From contig NZ_FPBH01000005.1 of assembly GCF_900116445.1 (NCBI RefSeq), positions 1 to 64,000 of the forward strand: 64,000 bases of DNA, written 5' to 3'. A program made the position numbers and the translations under genes. Positions 35,759-45,428 of the stretch are shown one piece after another (positions within the stretch are counted from its first letter, which is position 1; each line of letters opens with the position of its first letter). The notes under the pieces were generated by a model. It was not told where the DNA came from. It did no database searches and worked only from the letters and a program-made list of their open reading frames with translations. Source of the stretch: Paraburkholderia aspalathi (GTDB lineage Bacteria > Pseudomonadota > Gammaproteobacteria > Burkholderiales > Burkholderiaceae).

Positions 35759-37072
35759 CTACGTGATTTGTCTCGATTCGGGCACTCTAGGTGCTTCGAA
35801 TGCATGGGGATATTCGTGACGAAACCAGTCTTTCACCTGATCGTGATTGAGCGCAAAGAATTCGCGCGATCGCGGTATCAAAACGAAACCGAAAGCGAGC
35901 AGACAGGTGGCGAGACCGAAGCATGTATAAACCTGCCCCACCGCCCAGTGCGTGAGCGCCGCGCCTGCGATCATCGGTCCAAGAATGCCAGCAATCTGCG
36001 TGGTCATCATGCTGGCAGCAAGAATGCGCACACGGAAATTCTGCGGGATAGCCAATGAGCGGTGAGTCGCGCCAACGAGCCCCATCGATGCATTGGCGAA
36101 ACCCACACAGGTAAGCGTCAACACGAGAACGATAGGTGAATGGGCCCAGCCGGAAGCAGCAAGTGCCAGCCCTTCGCACATCGCAGCCCCCACCCGGACA
36201 TTGAATCGGCCAAACCACCTGACCAGTGCGTCAGAACCACGAAAGCTACCGAGTAGCAAACCTACAGATAGGGCCGCTTCGCAACCACCGAGCCAGAGCC
36301 CCGACAGCCCCAGTGATTGAACTTTGAGCGGAATCAGCATGCCGACTGCAGGGCCCTGGAATATCCAGACGAGGAAATTGACAAGTGTCCAGCCGCGCTC
36401 CAACGGGACGATCCATTTAGCATGCAGTCCGGCGCGCAGGTCTTCCCACCAACGGGCCAAACCGCGAGGATGTTCACGATGCTGAGACCGGGATGGAAGC
36501 TGCAAGGTCACGTACGCAGCAACGCCAAGCAGAATGCCGTTCATCCAGAAGGTTGCAGCAATACCACCCAAAGCCAATGCCGCGCCAGCCAGTGCCGGCC
36601 CTAAGGCACGTCCAGCCGCTTGCGTCGATTTACGAAGACGAAGCGCTTCGGCCAAACGATTCGCGGGAACAAGTTCGGCCGAAATAGTGGAACTGGCCGG
36701 ATCGATGAAAGCTTTCGCAATAACAGTGACTACGCCTATGCAGATGATGAGCGTAAGCCGGTAGTCGGACAGCGAGGCGAGCGTAGCGAGGGTAAAGGCG
36801 ACGACCATTAAGGCGCAGATACCCCATACAATCTGCGGTCTCTTTGCGTACCGATCCCCGAGTGGCGAAAGCAGCGGCATTGCGAAGATCGTGGTGACGG
36901 CAATGCTTACGCCGTAGATCGCAAGGTGATGTGCGCCGCCCTGATGAACGATCCACCAAGGGAGCGTGATATAGCCAACCATGTCTGCCAGGATCGTAAA
37001 AAGATCGCTGAGAAGCAGACAGGCAAGAGAGGGGGCGATTGCGTTTATGCGAGATTTGATTCCCCAAAGCAC
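35759..37072 (-). CDS. MFS transporter, MFS_3/EntS-like (probable efflux)
   Basis: 437 residues, about twelve helices. The inter-helix motif is LGDRYAKRPQIVWG and the mid-segment LVPANRLAEALRLRKSTQAAGRALGPALAGAAL matches the EntS/MFS_3 exporter group, which removes siderophores or drugs. Same strand as the preceding MFS gene but 244 bases away, so a separate unit is likely. No siderophore biosynthesis gene is present here, so the exported compound cannot be named. Confidence 0.83.
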   Translation of the reverse strand: MLWGIKSRINAIAPSLACLLLSDLFTILADMVGYITLPWWIVHQGGAHHLAIYGVSIAVTTIFAMPLLSPLGDRYAKRPQIVWGICALMVVAFTLATLASLSDYRLTLIICIGVVTVIAKAFIDPASSTISAELVPANRLAEALRLRKSTQAAGRALGPALAGAALALGGIAATFWMNGILLGVAAYVTLQLPSRSQHREHPRGLARWWEDLRAGLHAKWIVPLERGWTLVNFLVWIFQGPAVGMLIPLKVQSLGLSGLWLGGCEAALSVGLLLGSFRGSDALVRWFGRFNVRVGAAMCEGLALAASGWAHSPIVLVLTLTCVGFANASMGLVGATHRSLAIPQNFRVRILAASMMTTQIAGILGPMIAGAALTHWAVGQVYTCFGLATCLLAFGFVLIPRSREFFALNHDQVKDWFRHEYPHAFEAPRVPESRQIT

Positions 37073-37273
37073 CGGTTTCCCCCTGTTGAGTTCGATGATG
37101 CTACCTCAACATTTCTCCCAAAACTTAGGTGAATGTTTCCAGACATCGTCGTTTTATTAATGGGGCGATGAACGGCGCGATTCACAAGAGGATCCCGACT
37201 GAACGAAAGTAGCCGATCAGTGACGGTCGTCGCTCCGATTCCGTTGGGCCCCACAAGAAGCAGGCGCGAGCAC

Positions 37274-37792
37274 TCAGGGTGCCTTGGATTCGGCGCGCAG
37301 CTTGACCGCAGTATTCATCGCCTGAAAACTTCGCCGAGTGTCTTCGACTACGTCTTTCGTCAACGGCCCGACAAGTAATCCAGAGAAACGCTCAGTTTGC
37401 TCAAGATGGGTGCCACCGGGCACAGCCGTCAGGTGAATGCAATGTTTGCCGTCGAAGACGCCGCGAATCCACACGCTGCCACGCCAGCAAAGGTCCTGCC
37501 CTGGACGAACGAGTAGGACGGTCGGCTTGAATACCATCGAATCCGATCCGCTGCCTAGCACAATGCGAATTGTCGCGCCCTCCCTGAAGTCGCCGTCAAC
37601 TCGAGTAATGAAGGGATTCCAATCAGGATACGCGGCACTATCCGAAATAACGTTCCAGACATCTGAAGGCGGCCGAGCGATGAGAACATCCGCACGCACA
37701 CTACTATCTTCGTGCATGATGAAAAAGACTCCAACTATGCCGACCACACTGGCGATGACGCTTTTCAACCACCACTTCGGCAAGCTCATATT
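37274..37792 (-). CDS. membrane-anchored SRPBCC (START-like) domain protein
   Basis: 172 residues from the ATG at 37792 (the frame is open to 37834). A hydrophobic N-terminal anchor (SVIASVVGIVGVFFIM) is followed by a polyketide-cyclase/START-type hydrophobic-ligand domain: SVRADVLIARPPSDVWNVIS, then DSAAYPDWNPFI, and a closing helix DVVEDTRRSFQAMNTAVKLR. No catalytic residues are expected; it probably binds a lipid-like ligand. Next to a periplasmic LprI-like gene on the same strand. Confidence 0.8.
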   Translation of the reverse strand, partial: NMSLPKWWLKSVIASVVGIVGVFFIMHEDSSVRADVLIARPPSDVWNVISDSAAYPDWNPFITRVDGDFREGATIRIVLGSGSDSMVFKPTVLLVRPGQDLCWRGSVWIRGVFDGKHCIHLTAVPGGTHLEQTERFSGLLVGPLTKDVVEDTRRSFQAMNTAVKLRAESKAP

Positions 37793-37849
37793 CGCCCCGT
37801 AATCCGTTGCAGTTCTTTTTCTGCTGCCGGCCATGCACCAACTTATCGA

Positions 37850-38311
37850 TCAATCGCATCGACGAATCGACCCAACAACCTTCGTCATGTGATCAGTTTC
37901 CGCAGTCTGGCAAGCGGCAATTTCCATCGGCAAGATGGAACCCCCTCCGTATTTTACCTCGGCGGACTTCTTGCAACTCGCATCGCGTCGCTTCTTCCAC
38001 CCCGCGATTTTCTTCTCCAAGCGCGCTTTGCAGCTAGGGAATTTTGCGGACTTATCTTCGACGACGTCCTGCAGCTTTTGCTCGGCAACCACCCTGTCGC
38101 GCCATGCACAGAAGTTCAGGCTCATCTGGTTCGCGTCGCAGTTCGCGAGCATGCCTCGCACCTCGCTCGCAGGCAGTCCGCTCTGCTGCGAGATGACGTC
38201 AGCGGGATCCGGGGCGCCAGCAAATGCGGGCGAGCACGCGAGTGCAAGAAGTACGAGGAGAGCGCGGTGAACGAAGTGCACTCGGCAAATTGGTTTGAAT
38301 GCAGATCGCAT
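37850..38311 (-). CDS. exported LprI-like (DUF1311) protein
   Basis: 153 residues from the ATG at 38311, which has AGGGGA upstream; the frame is open to 38374. A Sec signal peptide (HRALLVLLALACSPAFAGA) precedes a mature part with an LprI-type pattern: SLNFCAWRDRVVAEQKLQDVV, RDASCKKSAEVKYGGGS and EIAACQTAETDHMTKVV, with Cys residues placed to form disulphides. Members inhibit lysozymes or have unknown envelope roles. Ends 57 bases before the SRPBCC start. Confidence 0.78.
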   Translation of the reverse strand: MRSAFKPICRVHFVHRALLVLLALACSPAFAGAPDPADVISQQSGLPASEVRGMLANCDANQMSLNFCAWRDRVVAEQKLQDVVEDKSAKFPSCKARLEKKIAGWKKRRDASCKKSAEVKYGGGSILPMEIAACQTAETDHMTKVVGSIRRCD

Positions 38312-38414
38312 AATGATCCCCTTTCGCGGGAACAAATCAACGTACCGGGTCGCATTTTCATGCGAGCGCGCCACCGTTCTACCGCCACCCGCAAGTGCGT
38401 CATCGCATCGCGGC

Positions 38415-38666
38415 CTAACTCCGTCGGCGCACCAATCCGTAAATGATCAGCAGAACGATAGCGCCAATCACCGACGCAATCCAACCTGCCGCCTGGCCTG
38501 GTTGATACCAGCCCAGCGCACGCCCCACATAGCCCGCAATCAGCGAGCCGGCAACGCCGAGCACGATAGTCATAATGAGCCCCATGCTGTCGTCTCCTGG
38601 CTTCACCGCCCGTGCAATCAATCCGACGACCAGCCCTACAATTACCGTACCGATGAATGAAAGCAT
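38415..38666 (-). CDS. GlsB/YeaQ/YmgE-family stress-response membrane protein
   Basis: 83 residues with three hydrophobic segments and the Gly-rich pattern of the family: IGTVIVGLVVGLIARAVKPGDD, LIMTIVLGVAGSLIAGYVG, then WIASVIGAIVLLIIYGLVRRR. These small inner-membrane proteins are induced by general and acid stress; they were once called transglycosylase-associated without enzymatic proof. Monocistronic by position. Confidence 0.9.
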   Translation of the reverse strand: MLSFIGTVIVGLVVGLIARAVKPGDDSMGLIMTIVLGVAGSLIAGYVGRALGWYQPGQAAGWIASVIGAIVLLIIYGLVRRRS

Positions 38667-38778
38667 GCTGACCTCCCGAGAGTGTGAGTGCTACGGTTTG
38701 CTTTTACTACTGGCTACTGCTCCACTGCGACGCTTTTCGAAGCATACGCGCTAAATGTGGCAGTCGGCCAGTCCCGCA

Positions 38779-39717
38779 TTAGCTCCGCCAGATATCCAGA
38801 TGCGCATCGATATAGACTCGTTGCAGTACTTCTTTGGTGGCCAAATAGTCCTGCAAAGCCCAATCTGAATAGAGCGCTGCCGCAATACTCGATCTGCCTG
38901 GATGCTTCGATACCTCTGCGGCAAGTGTCCCCGCACGTATGCCGGATTCAATCGCGAACCGAAGGCCATCTCCTGAGGCGGGATCGAGATATCCCGCAGC
39001 ATCACCGCATACGAAATAGCCAGGACCGGCGGCCTGATGAAGATGCCGCCAGCGCCGGCATTGTTGCCACACAGTTCCAATGACGGATATGCCTGAACGC
39101 AAGCCGATATGCGTGTTCCGTTGCACGGACAACGAAGTCCACATGTATTGCGCTGATGTCGGCCGTAGCCAGAGCCAGCCGCCCCGCGCGATCTGCCAAT
39201 AGGTGTCACGCTGCGACGAACATCCGCTCGCGAAACCGCGACGAAGCCAGATGGGTGACGAGTCGACGGTTTCGTCGAGTGAAAGTGCGCGACGCAGGCA
39301 GCCGGTGATTCCCGTCGCGTCTATGACGATGCTCGCCCTGCACTCATCGCTTCCGCACGTCACACCGACGACATGTCCGCTTTCAATGCGAGGCAAAAGC
39401 GGATACAGACACTTGCGCGTATAGGCTACCCCAGCCGCGGACGCATCGACGCGCAAACAATCGTCGAGTCGATTGCGCACAACCGCGCGGCCCGGACTAG
39501 ATTCGGAATCGACATCGAGCCATACATCCGACTGCGCGATCACTGCGGGAGCCAGCAACGCGAGTAACTTCAATGCGTTGTTCGATACACACTCCGGCGC
39601 CGCATGCGATAGGCCGCGACCCAACATCGTGACATCGCATCCTGCGTTGGCGGCGACAATTGCCGCCGCGCACCCGGCAGGACCATCGCCAATAACCAGA
39701 ACGTCACACGGACTCAT
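38779..39717 (-). CDS. FAD-dependent oxidoreductase, halogenase/LodB-like
   Basis: 312 residues. An N-terminal Rossmann FAD fold (VLVIGDGPAGCAAAIVAANAG) and the second FAD motif CGDAAGYLDPASGDGLRFAIESG place it in the group-A flavoprotein monooxygenase/tryptophan-halogenase/LodB-QhpG class. The halogenase WxWxIP motif was not seen. It overlaps the end of the 786-residue gene by 14 bases, so the two are translationally coupled. By analogy with LodB and QhpG, it may modify a residue of that partner. At 312 residues it is short for the class. Confidence 0.8.
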   Translation of the reverse strand: MSPCDVLVIGDGPAGCAAAIVAANAGCDVTMLGRGLSHAAPECVSNNALKLLALLAPAVIAQSDVWLDVDSESSPGRAVVRNRLDDCLRVDASAAGVAYTRKCLYPLLPRIESGHVVGVTCGSDECRASIVIDATGITGCLRRALSLDETVDSSPIWLRRGFASGCSSQRDTYWQIARGGWLWLRPTSAQYMWTSLSVQRNTHIGLRSGISVIGTVWQQCRRWRHLHQAAGPGYFVCGDAAGYLDPASGDGLRFAIESGIRAGTLAAEVSKHPGRSSIAAALYSDWALQDYLATKEVLQRVYIDAHLDIWRS

Positions 39718-42064
39718 GCCTTGAGTAAAGCCGAAGTGCCTCAGGTCCGGGTGGGCATCGTTGAACGGGCCCTTTCAGCATCGAATCGGTCACGTTACAA
39801 CTGATCGCCTCGCCGTATCGAATGCGCAAGCGTCCAGGCACATGCTGCACCGGTTTCGCACCGTCTTCGGGAAGAACGAACAGGAAGTGATAGGTCTTCT
39901 TGGCCGCGCCTGCCAGCTGATCAACCTCCGTTGCTGATACAAGCCATAATTGGGTCTTTGCGGGAGTCCGCGTTGGATCGCACGCTGCCACGGCGAGGCG
40001 CAACGCCTTGATCCTGCGAATGAGTTCGGCTGCGTCGACATGTTCGAAGGCGCCATACAGCATATTGCCGCCCAGCGCGTTCGCGACGTAATCCGATCGC
40101 TCGATATCCGCGTAATCAACCGTGCCCGCGGCCGTAAGAAAAGGACCGTACTCGCCGTCCCATCCGGCGCGCGTGTTATGTACAAGGCCGCCTTGCACCA
40201 AAGGATGTTGCGGGTGAAATCCAAGTTCGCTGTCCAGCATTGGAATGGCCGTTGGCGCATCGCTCCGGTTGAAGGTTCGCGATGCATCCGGACTGACGGC
40301 AGGCCAGAAACTGTTTGACGCTGCGCACAACTTGATGTCTTCCGCGAATGGACTGCCCAGGCCAAACGTTGCGAGATAGATCCCTTTACGATGTCCCCCC
40401 GCATAGGTCACGTCCCAGCCCGGCGCAAAAACACTCGATGATGCATCGGATAGAAACGACACCATGCGAGGCAAATGCGCCTTCTCGTGAGACTCTTTTG
40501 ATGCGCGTGGTGCAAGACTGAATGAAACGGAAATCGTATCTTCGCTGGTCGAAAACGCCTCTTTCTCGCTGAACGAATCGACGTGATGCGGATTGACGGG
40601 AAGCCGCTCAGCGCTGAGCGATATAGGTGAGCCGTTTCTAAACTGAGTCTTGGGATCGATGTGATCTTCTTTGAACCAGCGCTGCAATTCGGACTGGTCC
40701 GCATAAGGGAAAAAGTCCGGCGCAGCCACGATCGAATAAGCGGGCAATACGCGTCGATTCACAAGCTCCTTGATTCTGATCGTGACTGCGCCTTCTACAC
40801 AGTGATCAAGAAACAGTTGCGCATCGTAGCCGCCTTTGATCACCTTCTCGACGAATGCCGATTGGCGGATCGGATGCGTACGCATGTCCGCATACGTACC
40901 GTTCTTGTCCCTCATATGGCGGATATTCATGTATTCCGGCGAGTTGCGCGGTTCCGGAAAACGCAGCCAGAACCAGTTCTTTGCGATCGTTGGGAAAAAC
41001 ATTTCATGTATCTGCGCAACGAACGCAAGAAACAACCTGTATAGATCAGTGAACAGACGCATAGTCGTATAGCGCCGATTGACGATGTGTATGAGGCGCC
41101 ATCGCGCCGGCACTGAGAACCCGCCAACGTTATAGTTCGCCGACGTCACAGGTTCAATGAGGGGCCGCGCCGCCGGCATCAACAGTACGCTTCCGCCACA
41201 ATGCTTGAGCACGATTGATGGAACGCCCGTCGCGGCCGGCTGCGCCAAGTCCGGATACCGGCATACGATCGAATACGGTGGACGGTCGAGATCTCCCAAT
41301 GGGACCGGAGAAATGCCCCATCGTGCCTTGACGGCGCGCTTCAGTTTTTCGCCGATATGCCAATGGCCGTAATCCAGATTCAACGTCATGTTTGGCAGGC
41401 ATTCGGCGGAAAACAGCTTGCGCACCGGCTGAATGAATGCACGATGTCCGTCGTCACGTTGTTTTCCCTCGATCAACGCAAGTCCGTCTGGTCCGGATAC
41501 ACGCCGCACAAGAAACGCTCCATACCGCGCCGGCAACACCCGCACATGCTCGATTTCGTTCTCGACGTGCGGAACGTAGCTCCGTGTCCGCGCGTCGTAG
41601 AGTGCTTCCGTGTCGCCATTTCGCGCGATGCCGAGCCGCGAGAAAACCATGTCCGCGTGCTGCTGATGTCCGGTACGGCGCGCGGGACGGTACTGGTAGG
41701 CCAGCACGGCAATATCGAGTGTCGACCAGTCGGAAGGCAAAGCTGCAAGCGAGTAGATATAGTTTTCGAGCAGGTCTATATCTTCCAGGCTTATTCCGCC
41801 ATAGGGCGATGGACACTCGGATAGCGCAAGCATGTGATAAAGCAGGCTCCGCGCGGGGTCGCCCGGTTCTATCGCGCGTTCGGTGCTTCGGCAAAGATCT
41901 TGAACGCGCCGATCTTGCCAGTCTATTTTCAGTCCTTCACTCAGCAAAACTGCAGTACGCTGCGGCGAATCCGAAGATGAGAGATCGAGACCATGTCGTT
42001 TCAGCACGTCCTTCCACGGCGTCGACAATTTGCCAACCAACGTGTGGATTTCATCGATCAGCAT
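39704..42064 (-). CDS. unrecognised large protein (786 residues) coupled to a flavoprotein
   Basis: I do not recognise the family. There is no signal peptide and no CxxCH haem site. Regions rich in aromatic residues occur at about 340-372 (LYRLFLAFVAQIHEMFFPTI, then NWFWLRFPEP). A conserved-looking core lies at 545-650: APGWDVTYAGGHRKG, EDIKLCAASNSFWPAVSPDA and TRAGWDGEYGPF. Asp576-x3-Cys580 with Trp587 and Trp635 recalls the Asp/Cys/Trp set that builds the CTQ cofactor in LodA-type oxidases, although the surrounding sequence differs. Coupling to a LodB-like flavoprotein supports a modified-residue enzyme. The assignment is speculative; coding status is secure. Confidence 0.8.
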   Translation of the reverse strand: MLIDEIHTLVGKLSTPWKDVLKRHGLDLSSSDSPQRTAVLLSEGLKIDWQDRRVQDLCRSTERAIEPGDPARSLLYHMLALSECPSPYGGISLEDIDLLENYIYSLAALPSDWSTLDIAVLAYQYRPARRTGHQQHADMVFSRLGIARNGDTEALYDARTRSYVPHVENEIEHVRVLPARYGAFLVRRVSGPDGLALIEGKQRDDGHRAFIQPVRKLFSAECLPNMTLNLDYGHWHIGEKLKRAVKARWGISPVPLGDLDRPPYSIVCRYPDLAQPAATGVPSIVLKHCGGSVLLMPAARPLIEPVTSANYNVGGFSVPARWRLIHIVNRRYTTMRLFTDLYRLFLAFVAQIHEMFFPTIAKNWFWLRFPEPRNSPEYMNIRHMRDKNGTYADMRTHPIRQSAFVEKVIKGGYDAQLFLDHCVEGAVTIRIKELVNRRVLPAYSIVAAPDFFPYADQSELQRWFKEDHIDPKTQFRNGSPISLSAERLPVNPHHVDSFSEKEAFSTSEDTISVSFSLAPRASKESHEKAHLPRMVSFLSDASSSVFAPGWDVTYAGGHRKGIYLATFGLGSPFAEDIKLCAASNSFWPAVSPDASRTFNRSDAPTAIPMLDSELGFHPQHPLVQGGLVHNTRAGWDGEYGPFLTAAGTVDYADIERSDYVANALGGNMLYGAFEHVDAAELIRRIKALRLAVAACDPTRTPAKTQLWLVSATEVDQLAGAAKKTYHFLFVLPEDGAKPVQHVPGRLRIRYGEAISCNVTDSMLKGPVQRCPPGPEALRLYSRHESV

Positions 42065-42359
42065 CTACCACCTCCCAATGAGTGGCTCACCCAAGGCTGC
42101 GCGGAAATGACTTGTCTGCTGCTTGCGTGCTTTCCCTGGGTCTACTGGCGATTGCTGTGTTTTCAGCGATCGCTCCACTTGCCTGTTGCATTTCGGGTTC
42201 GCAATCGCCAAATCCAGTGACTAATATAGGTGATTCGAGAAGAAGAAAAGCGTTCGTTTTGTTTGAAGCAACTCACATCTCTATCGTGAGCAACGCAAGA
42301 TCCCGGCTTCGGCCTTCGCCGACCTCAATACGCTGTAAGAACATACGGTGGACGATGTC
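42065..42359. other. divergent promoter region
   Basis: About 295 bases between the 786-residue gene and the molybdenum hydroxylase gene, with an AT-richer stretch near 42215-42270. No gene or clear operator recognised. Confidence 0.45.
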
Positions 42360-44756
42360 ATGCTGGCGCGGCGAACCTTTCTTCTGGGTGGTGCCAGTGT
42401 GGCGGGCTTGGGTGTGCTCGCGATCGGATGGTCAGTATCTCCGTCAGACGACAGGCTCGTCCCCAAGACGCCACTCGATACACCTGACAGCAATGCAGCG
42501 CTCAACGGCTGGCTGATGATCGATACCGGCAACAACGTCACGATCGTCATGAGCAAAGCTGAAATGGGCCAGGGCATCCACACCGGCGCTGCGATGTTGC
42601 TGGCGGAAGAACTCGGCGCGGACTGGTCCCAGGTCCGCATCGTCGATTCCCCTATCGATGCGATCTACACAAACCGCGAAAATCTGCCGCGCTCGCTTGC
42701 TATCCGTCCTGACGATCACAGCTGGGAAGCGACGACTAAAGAAGATTTCGCGCGGTTGATTGCCCGCCTGCTGGGCACCATGGTGACAGGCGGATCGACA
42801 AGCATCGTCGATCTCTGGAAGCCGATGCGCGAAGCCGGCGCATCGGCGCGCATGATGCTATGCAGCGCTGCGGCAAAGCAGTGGAAAGTATCGGTCAATC
42901 AATGCGAAGCACGCTCGGGCCGCATTATTTGTGGTCCGGAACAGTCGGTGACGTTTGGCGAACTTGTCGATGCGGCGAAGCTCGAACCGCGCCCCACCCA
43001 TGTCACGCTCAAAGACAAATCCAGCTTCACGATTATTGGTCAGCGATTCAAGCGCATCGAGGCGCAATCGAAGATCAATGGGAAAGCGATGTTCGGAATC
43101 GATGCACAGCCGCGCGACCTGCTATATGCGAGCGTCACGATGTGCCCGACGCTCGGAGGCACTGCGACCGGCTACGATTCTTCGAACGTGAAGAATAAAG
43201 AAGGCGTGCACGCTATTTTCAAATTCGATCCATACAACGGCGGTACCGGCGGAGTCGCAGTCATTGCCGAAAACCCCTTTATCGCAATGCGCACGCTCTG
43301 CCAGTTGTCGTACACATGGGACCACGGGCCGGCGGCGAAAGTAAGCGATGCAGACATTAGCGCCACCTTGATCAAAGCGCTCGATGACAACACTCATCCC
43401 CGGTCTTTCTACAAGACAGGTAGCGTCGATGAGGTTCTGAAGGAATCGAAACCTCTGGAAATGCAGTACAAAGTGCCATACCTCGCGCACGGAACGCTCG
43501 AACCCGTCAACTGTACGGCGCAGGTGACGGATGGCGGAGCGACGATCTGGGTATCCACGCAAATTCCAATGGCGGCCCGCAAGGCAGTGGCAAAGTCCCT
43601 GAATCTGAGCGAAGACAAAGTACAGGTGCATCAGTACCTGTTAGGCGGCGGCTTTGGCCGTCGGCTCGAAGTCGACTACATCGTGCAGGCGGTTGCGATC
43701 GCAGGTCAAGCCAAAGGACGTCCAGTGCAGACCATCTGGCCGCGTGCGCAGGATATGACACACGACTTCTACCGCCCCGCGTGTGTGTCGCGATTCAAAG
43801 GTGCGCTTGATTCCGACGGCAACCTGATCGCCTGGAAGAACGAGTCCGCCAGCCAGTCGATCAACGTGGAAGCGCTGCCTCGTGCGTTCGGCGCCCCTAA
43901 GTTCATCTTCGAGGTTCTCAAGGACATCACGACCGCGGAGGGCGCGTTCGATCAGCCATACGAATGCAAAAATATTTCCGTCACGCACAATACGGTCTCA
44001 CTACCTATCCCGGTTGGTAACTGGCGCTCGGTTGGGCATTCCTACCATGCGTTTTTTGTCGAAAGCTTTATCGACGAAATGGCGACGGCCGCTCACAAAG
44101 ACCCCATCCAGTTCCGGCTCGACATGCTGAAGAAGCCGGAACATCAACGGCATGCCGAAGTACTCCGGCAACTCATCGATTTTTCCGGCTGGCATACGCC
44201 ACTGAAGCGAGACGGGAAGACCGCGAGAGGCGTAGCGATGCACGAATCATTCGGCAGCATCGTCGCGCAGGTTGCGGAAGTGCAGAAGCATGGTGACAGT
44301 TTCCGCGTCACGCGCGTGTTCTGCATGATTGATTGTGGCATTGCAATCAATCCAAATCTCGTAGAACAGCAGATGGAAAGCGGCATTATTTTCGGCCTCT
44401 CGGCCGCATTGCAGCAACAGATCACGATCGTGCAAGGTCAGGTTCAGCAGAAGTACTTCTCTGACTTCCCTCTCGTCGATATGTCGACCTGTCCTGAGAT
44501 TTTCACACGAGTGATCCAGAGCGGCACTGAACCTCAAGGTGTCGGCGAAGCCGGTACGCCGCCCATTGCGCCTGCTCTGGCGAATGCGCTTTTCGCGCTC
44601 ACGGGAACCCGGTTTCGCAGCCTTCCACTCATGCAGCCGCCTGTGCCTTGCGGAGGTGACATATGGTGTCAATCAGTGTTAACGGGAAAACCGTCGTCAT
44701 GCATTCCGCCCCCGACACGCCCCTGCTCTGGGTACTCCGGTGCGAACACCAACTGA
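42360..44756 (+). CDS. molybdopterin-binding subunit of an isoquinoline 1-oxidoreductase-like hydroxylase, Tat-exported
   Basis: About 798 residues from the ATG at 42360. A Tat-type leader (LARRTFLLGGASVAGLGVLA) precedes a xanthine-oxidase-family large subunit in the IorB arrangement: MSKAEMGQGIHTGAAMLLAE, YLAHGTLEPVNCTAQV, LLGGGFGRRLEVDY and the terminal EPQGVGEAGTPPIAP with the catalytic Glu. It would hydroxylate an N-heterocycle or aldehyde in the periplasm. The family normally ends just after TRFRSLPL; here the frame continues 94 bases into the next gene, which suggests a lost stop (see findings). Confidence 0.86.
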   Translation: MLARRTFLLGGASVAGLGVLAIGWSVSPSDDRLVPKTPLDTPDSNAALNGWLMIDTGNNVTIVMSKAEMGQGIHTGAAMLLAEELGADWSQVRIVDSPIDAIYTNRENLPRSLAIRPDDHSWEATTKEDFARLIARLLGTMVTGGSTSIVDLWKPMREAGASARMMLCSAAAKQWKVSVNQCEARSGRIICGPEQSVTFGELVDAAKLEPRPTHVTLKDKSSFTIIGQRFKRIEAQSKINGKAMFGIDAQPRDLLYASVTMCPTLGGTATGYDSSNVKNKEGVHAIFKFDPYNGGTGGVAVIAENPFIAMRTLCQLSYTWDHGPAAKVSDADISATLIKALDDNTHPRSFYKTGSVDEVLKESKPLEMQYKVPYLAHGTLEPVNCTAQVTDGGATIWVSTQIPMAARKAVAKSLNLSEDKVQVHQYLLGGGFGRRLEVDYIVQAVAIAGQAKGRPVQTIWPRAQDMTHDFYRPACVSRFKGALDSDGNLIAWKNESASQSINVEALPRAFGAPKFIFEVLKDITTAEGAFDQPYECKNISVTHNTVSLPIPVGNWRSVGHSYHAFFVESFIDEMATAAHKDPIQFRLDMLKKPEHQRHAEVLRQLIDFSGWHTPLKRDGKTARGVAMHESFGSIVAQVAEVQKHGDSFRVTRVFCMIDCGIAINPNLVEQQMESGIIFGLSAALQQQITIVQGQVQQKYFSDFPLVDMSTCPEIFTRVIQSGTEPQGVGEAGTPPIAPALANALFALTGTRFRSLPLMQPPVPCGGDIWCQSVLTGKPSSCIPPPTRPCSGYSGANTN

Positions 44757-45121
44757 CGGGTACCAAATTCGGTTGCGGTATCGGCGTTTGCGGCGCCTGC
44801 ACTGTCCTGCTCGATAACACCGCCAGGCCGGCTTGCCAGATACCGATATCCACGATTCTCAAATCGCGTGTCGTCACCATCGAGGGACTGGACAGCACAG
44901 AGGCTCGCGCGTTGAAAAAGGCCTGGATCGAATGCGATGTCGTGCAGTGCGGCTACTGTCAAAGCGCTCAACTGATCGCGGCAACAGCGTTGCTTTATTG
45001 CCATCGTCATCCAACCGATTCCGATATCGACGAGGCCATGAGGGACATCGCATGCCGCTGCGGCACTTTTCCCCGCATCCGCAAAGCCATTCACCAGGCG
45101 GCCCGGTCGCTGCGCCCATAA
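44663..45121 (+). CDS. (2Fe-2S)-binding subunit of the molybdenum hydroxylase (IorA-like)
   Basis: 152 residues. A plant-type ferredoxin domain has FGCGIGVCGACTVLLD and a fourth Cys in RPACQIP. The helical second cluster domain has VQCGYCQSAQ and ACRCGTFPRI. This is the small subunit that passes electrons from the molybdenum centre. A GGAGG lies six bases before the ATG. The order large then small subunit is the reverse of the usual iorAB. No FAD subunit and no cytochrome subunit gene is adjacent. Confidence 0.9.
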   Translation: MVSISVNGKTVVMHSAPDTPLLWVLRCEHQLTGTKFGCGIGVCGACTVLLDNTARPACQIPISTILKSRVVTIEGLDSTEARALKKAWIECDVVQCGYCQSAQLIAATALLYCHRHPTDSDIDEAMRDIACRCGTFPRIRKAIHQAARSLRP

Positions 45122-45428
45122 ACAAAGGCTGAGCAGCACGCCCAGCGATTGATCCGCACGCTCGCGGACTCGCAGGCTCTCGGGCAGGAAAAACCGGAAA
45201 AAACAATTTTCTCGGATTAAACAAAACTCATCGCTTATAAAAGAAAACTAAAAAAGCGAGGTAAAAAATCCGGCTTTAGTAAAACTAAACCCGGAACTCA
45301 AATCAAATCGTTTGTGCGTCACCCCCGTCGCCGCTACTCTGCCCAGCAATGATCTCAGGCAAACATCGCGCTTTGAAGCGGATTTTGCCTCCCACTTCAT
45401 TTCATGCATTCGACAGAGGACATTCAGA
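45122..45428. other. AT-rich leader region before the MIO-less lyase gene
   Basis: About 307 bases. The part at 45195-45310 is much richer in A than its surroundings (runs such as AAAAGAAAACTAAAAAAG), which suits a promoter or a bound-protein site. No ORF with support. It separates the hydroxylase operon from the lyase gene. Confidence 0.5.
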
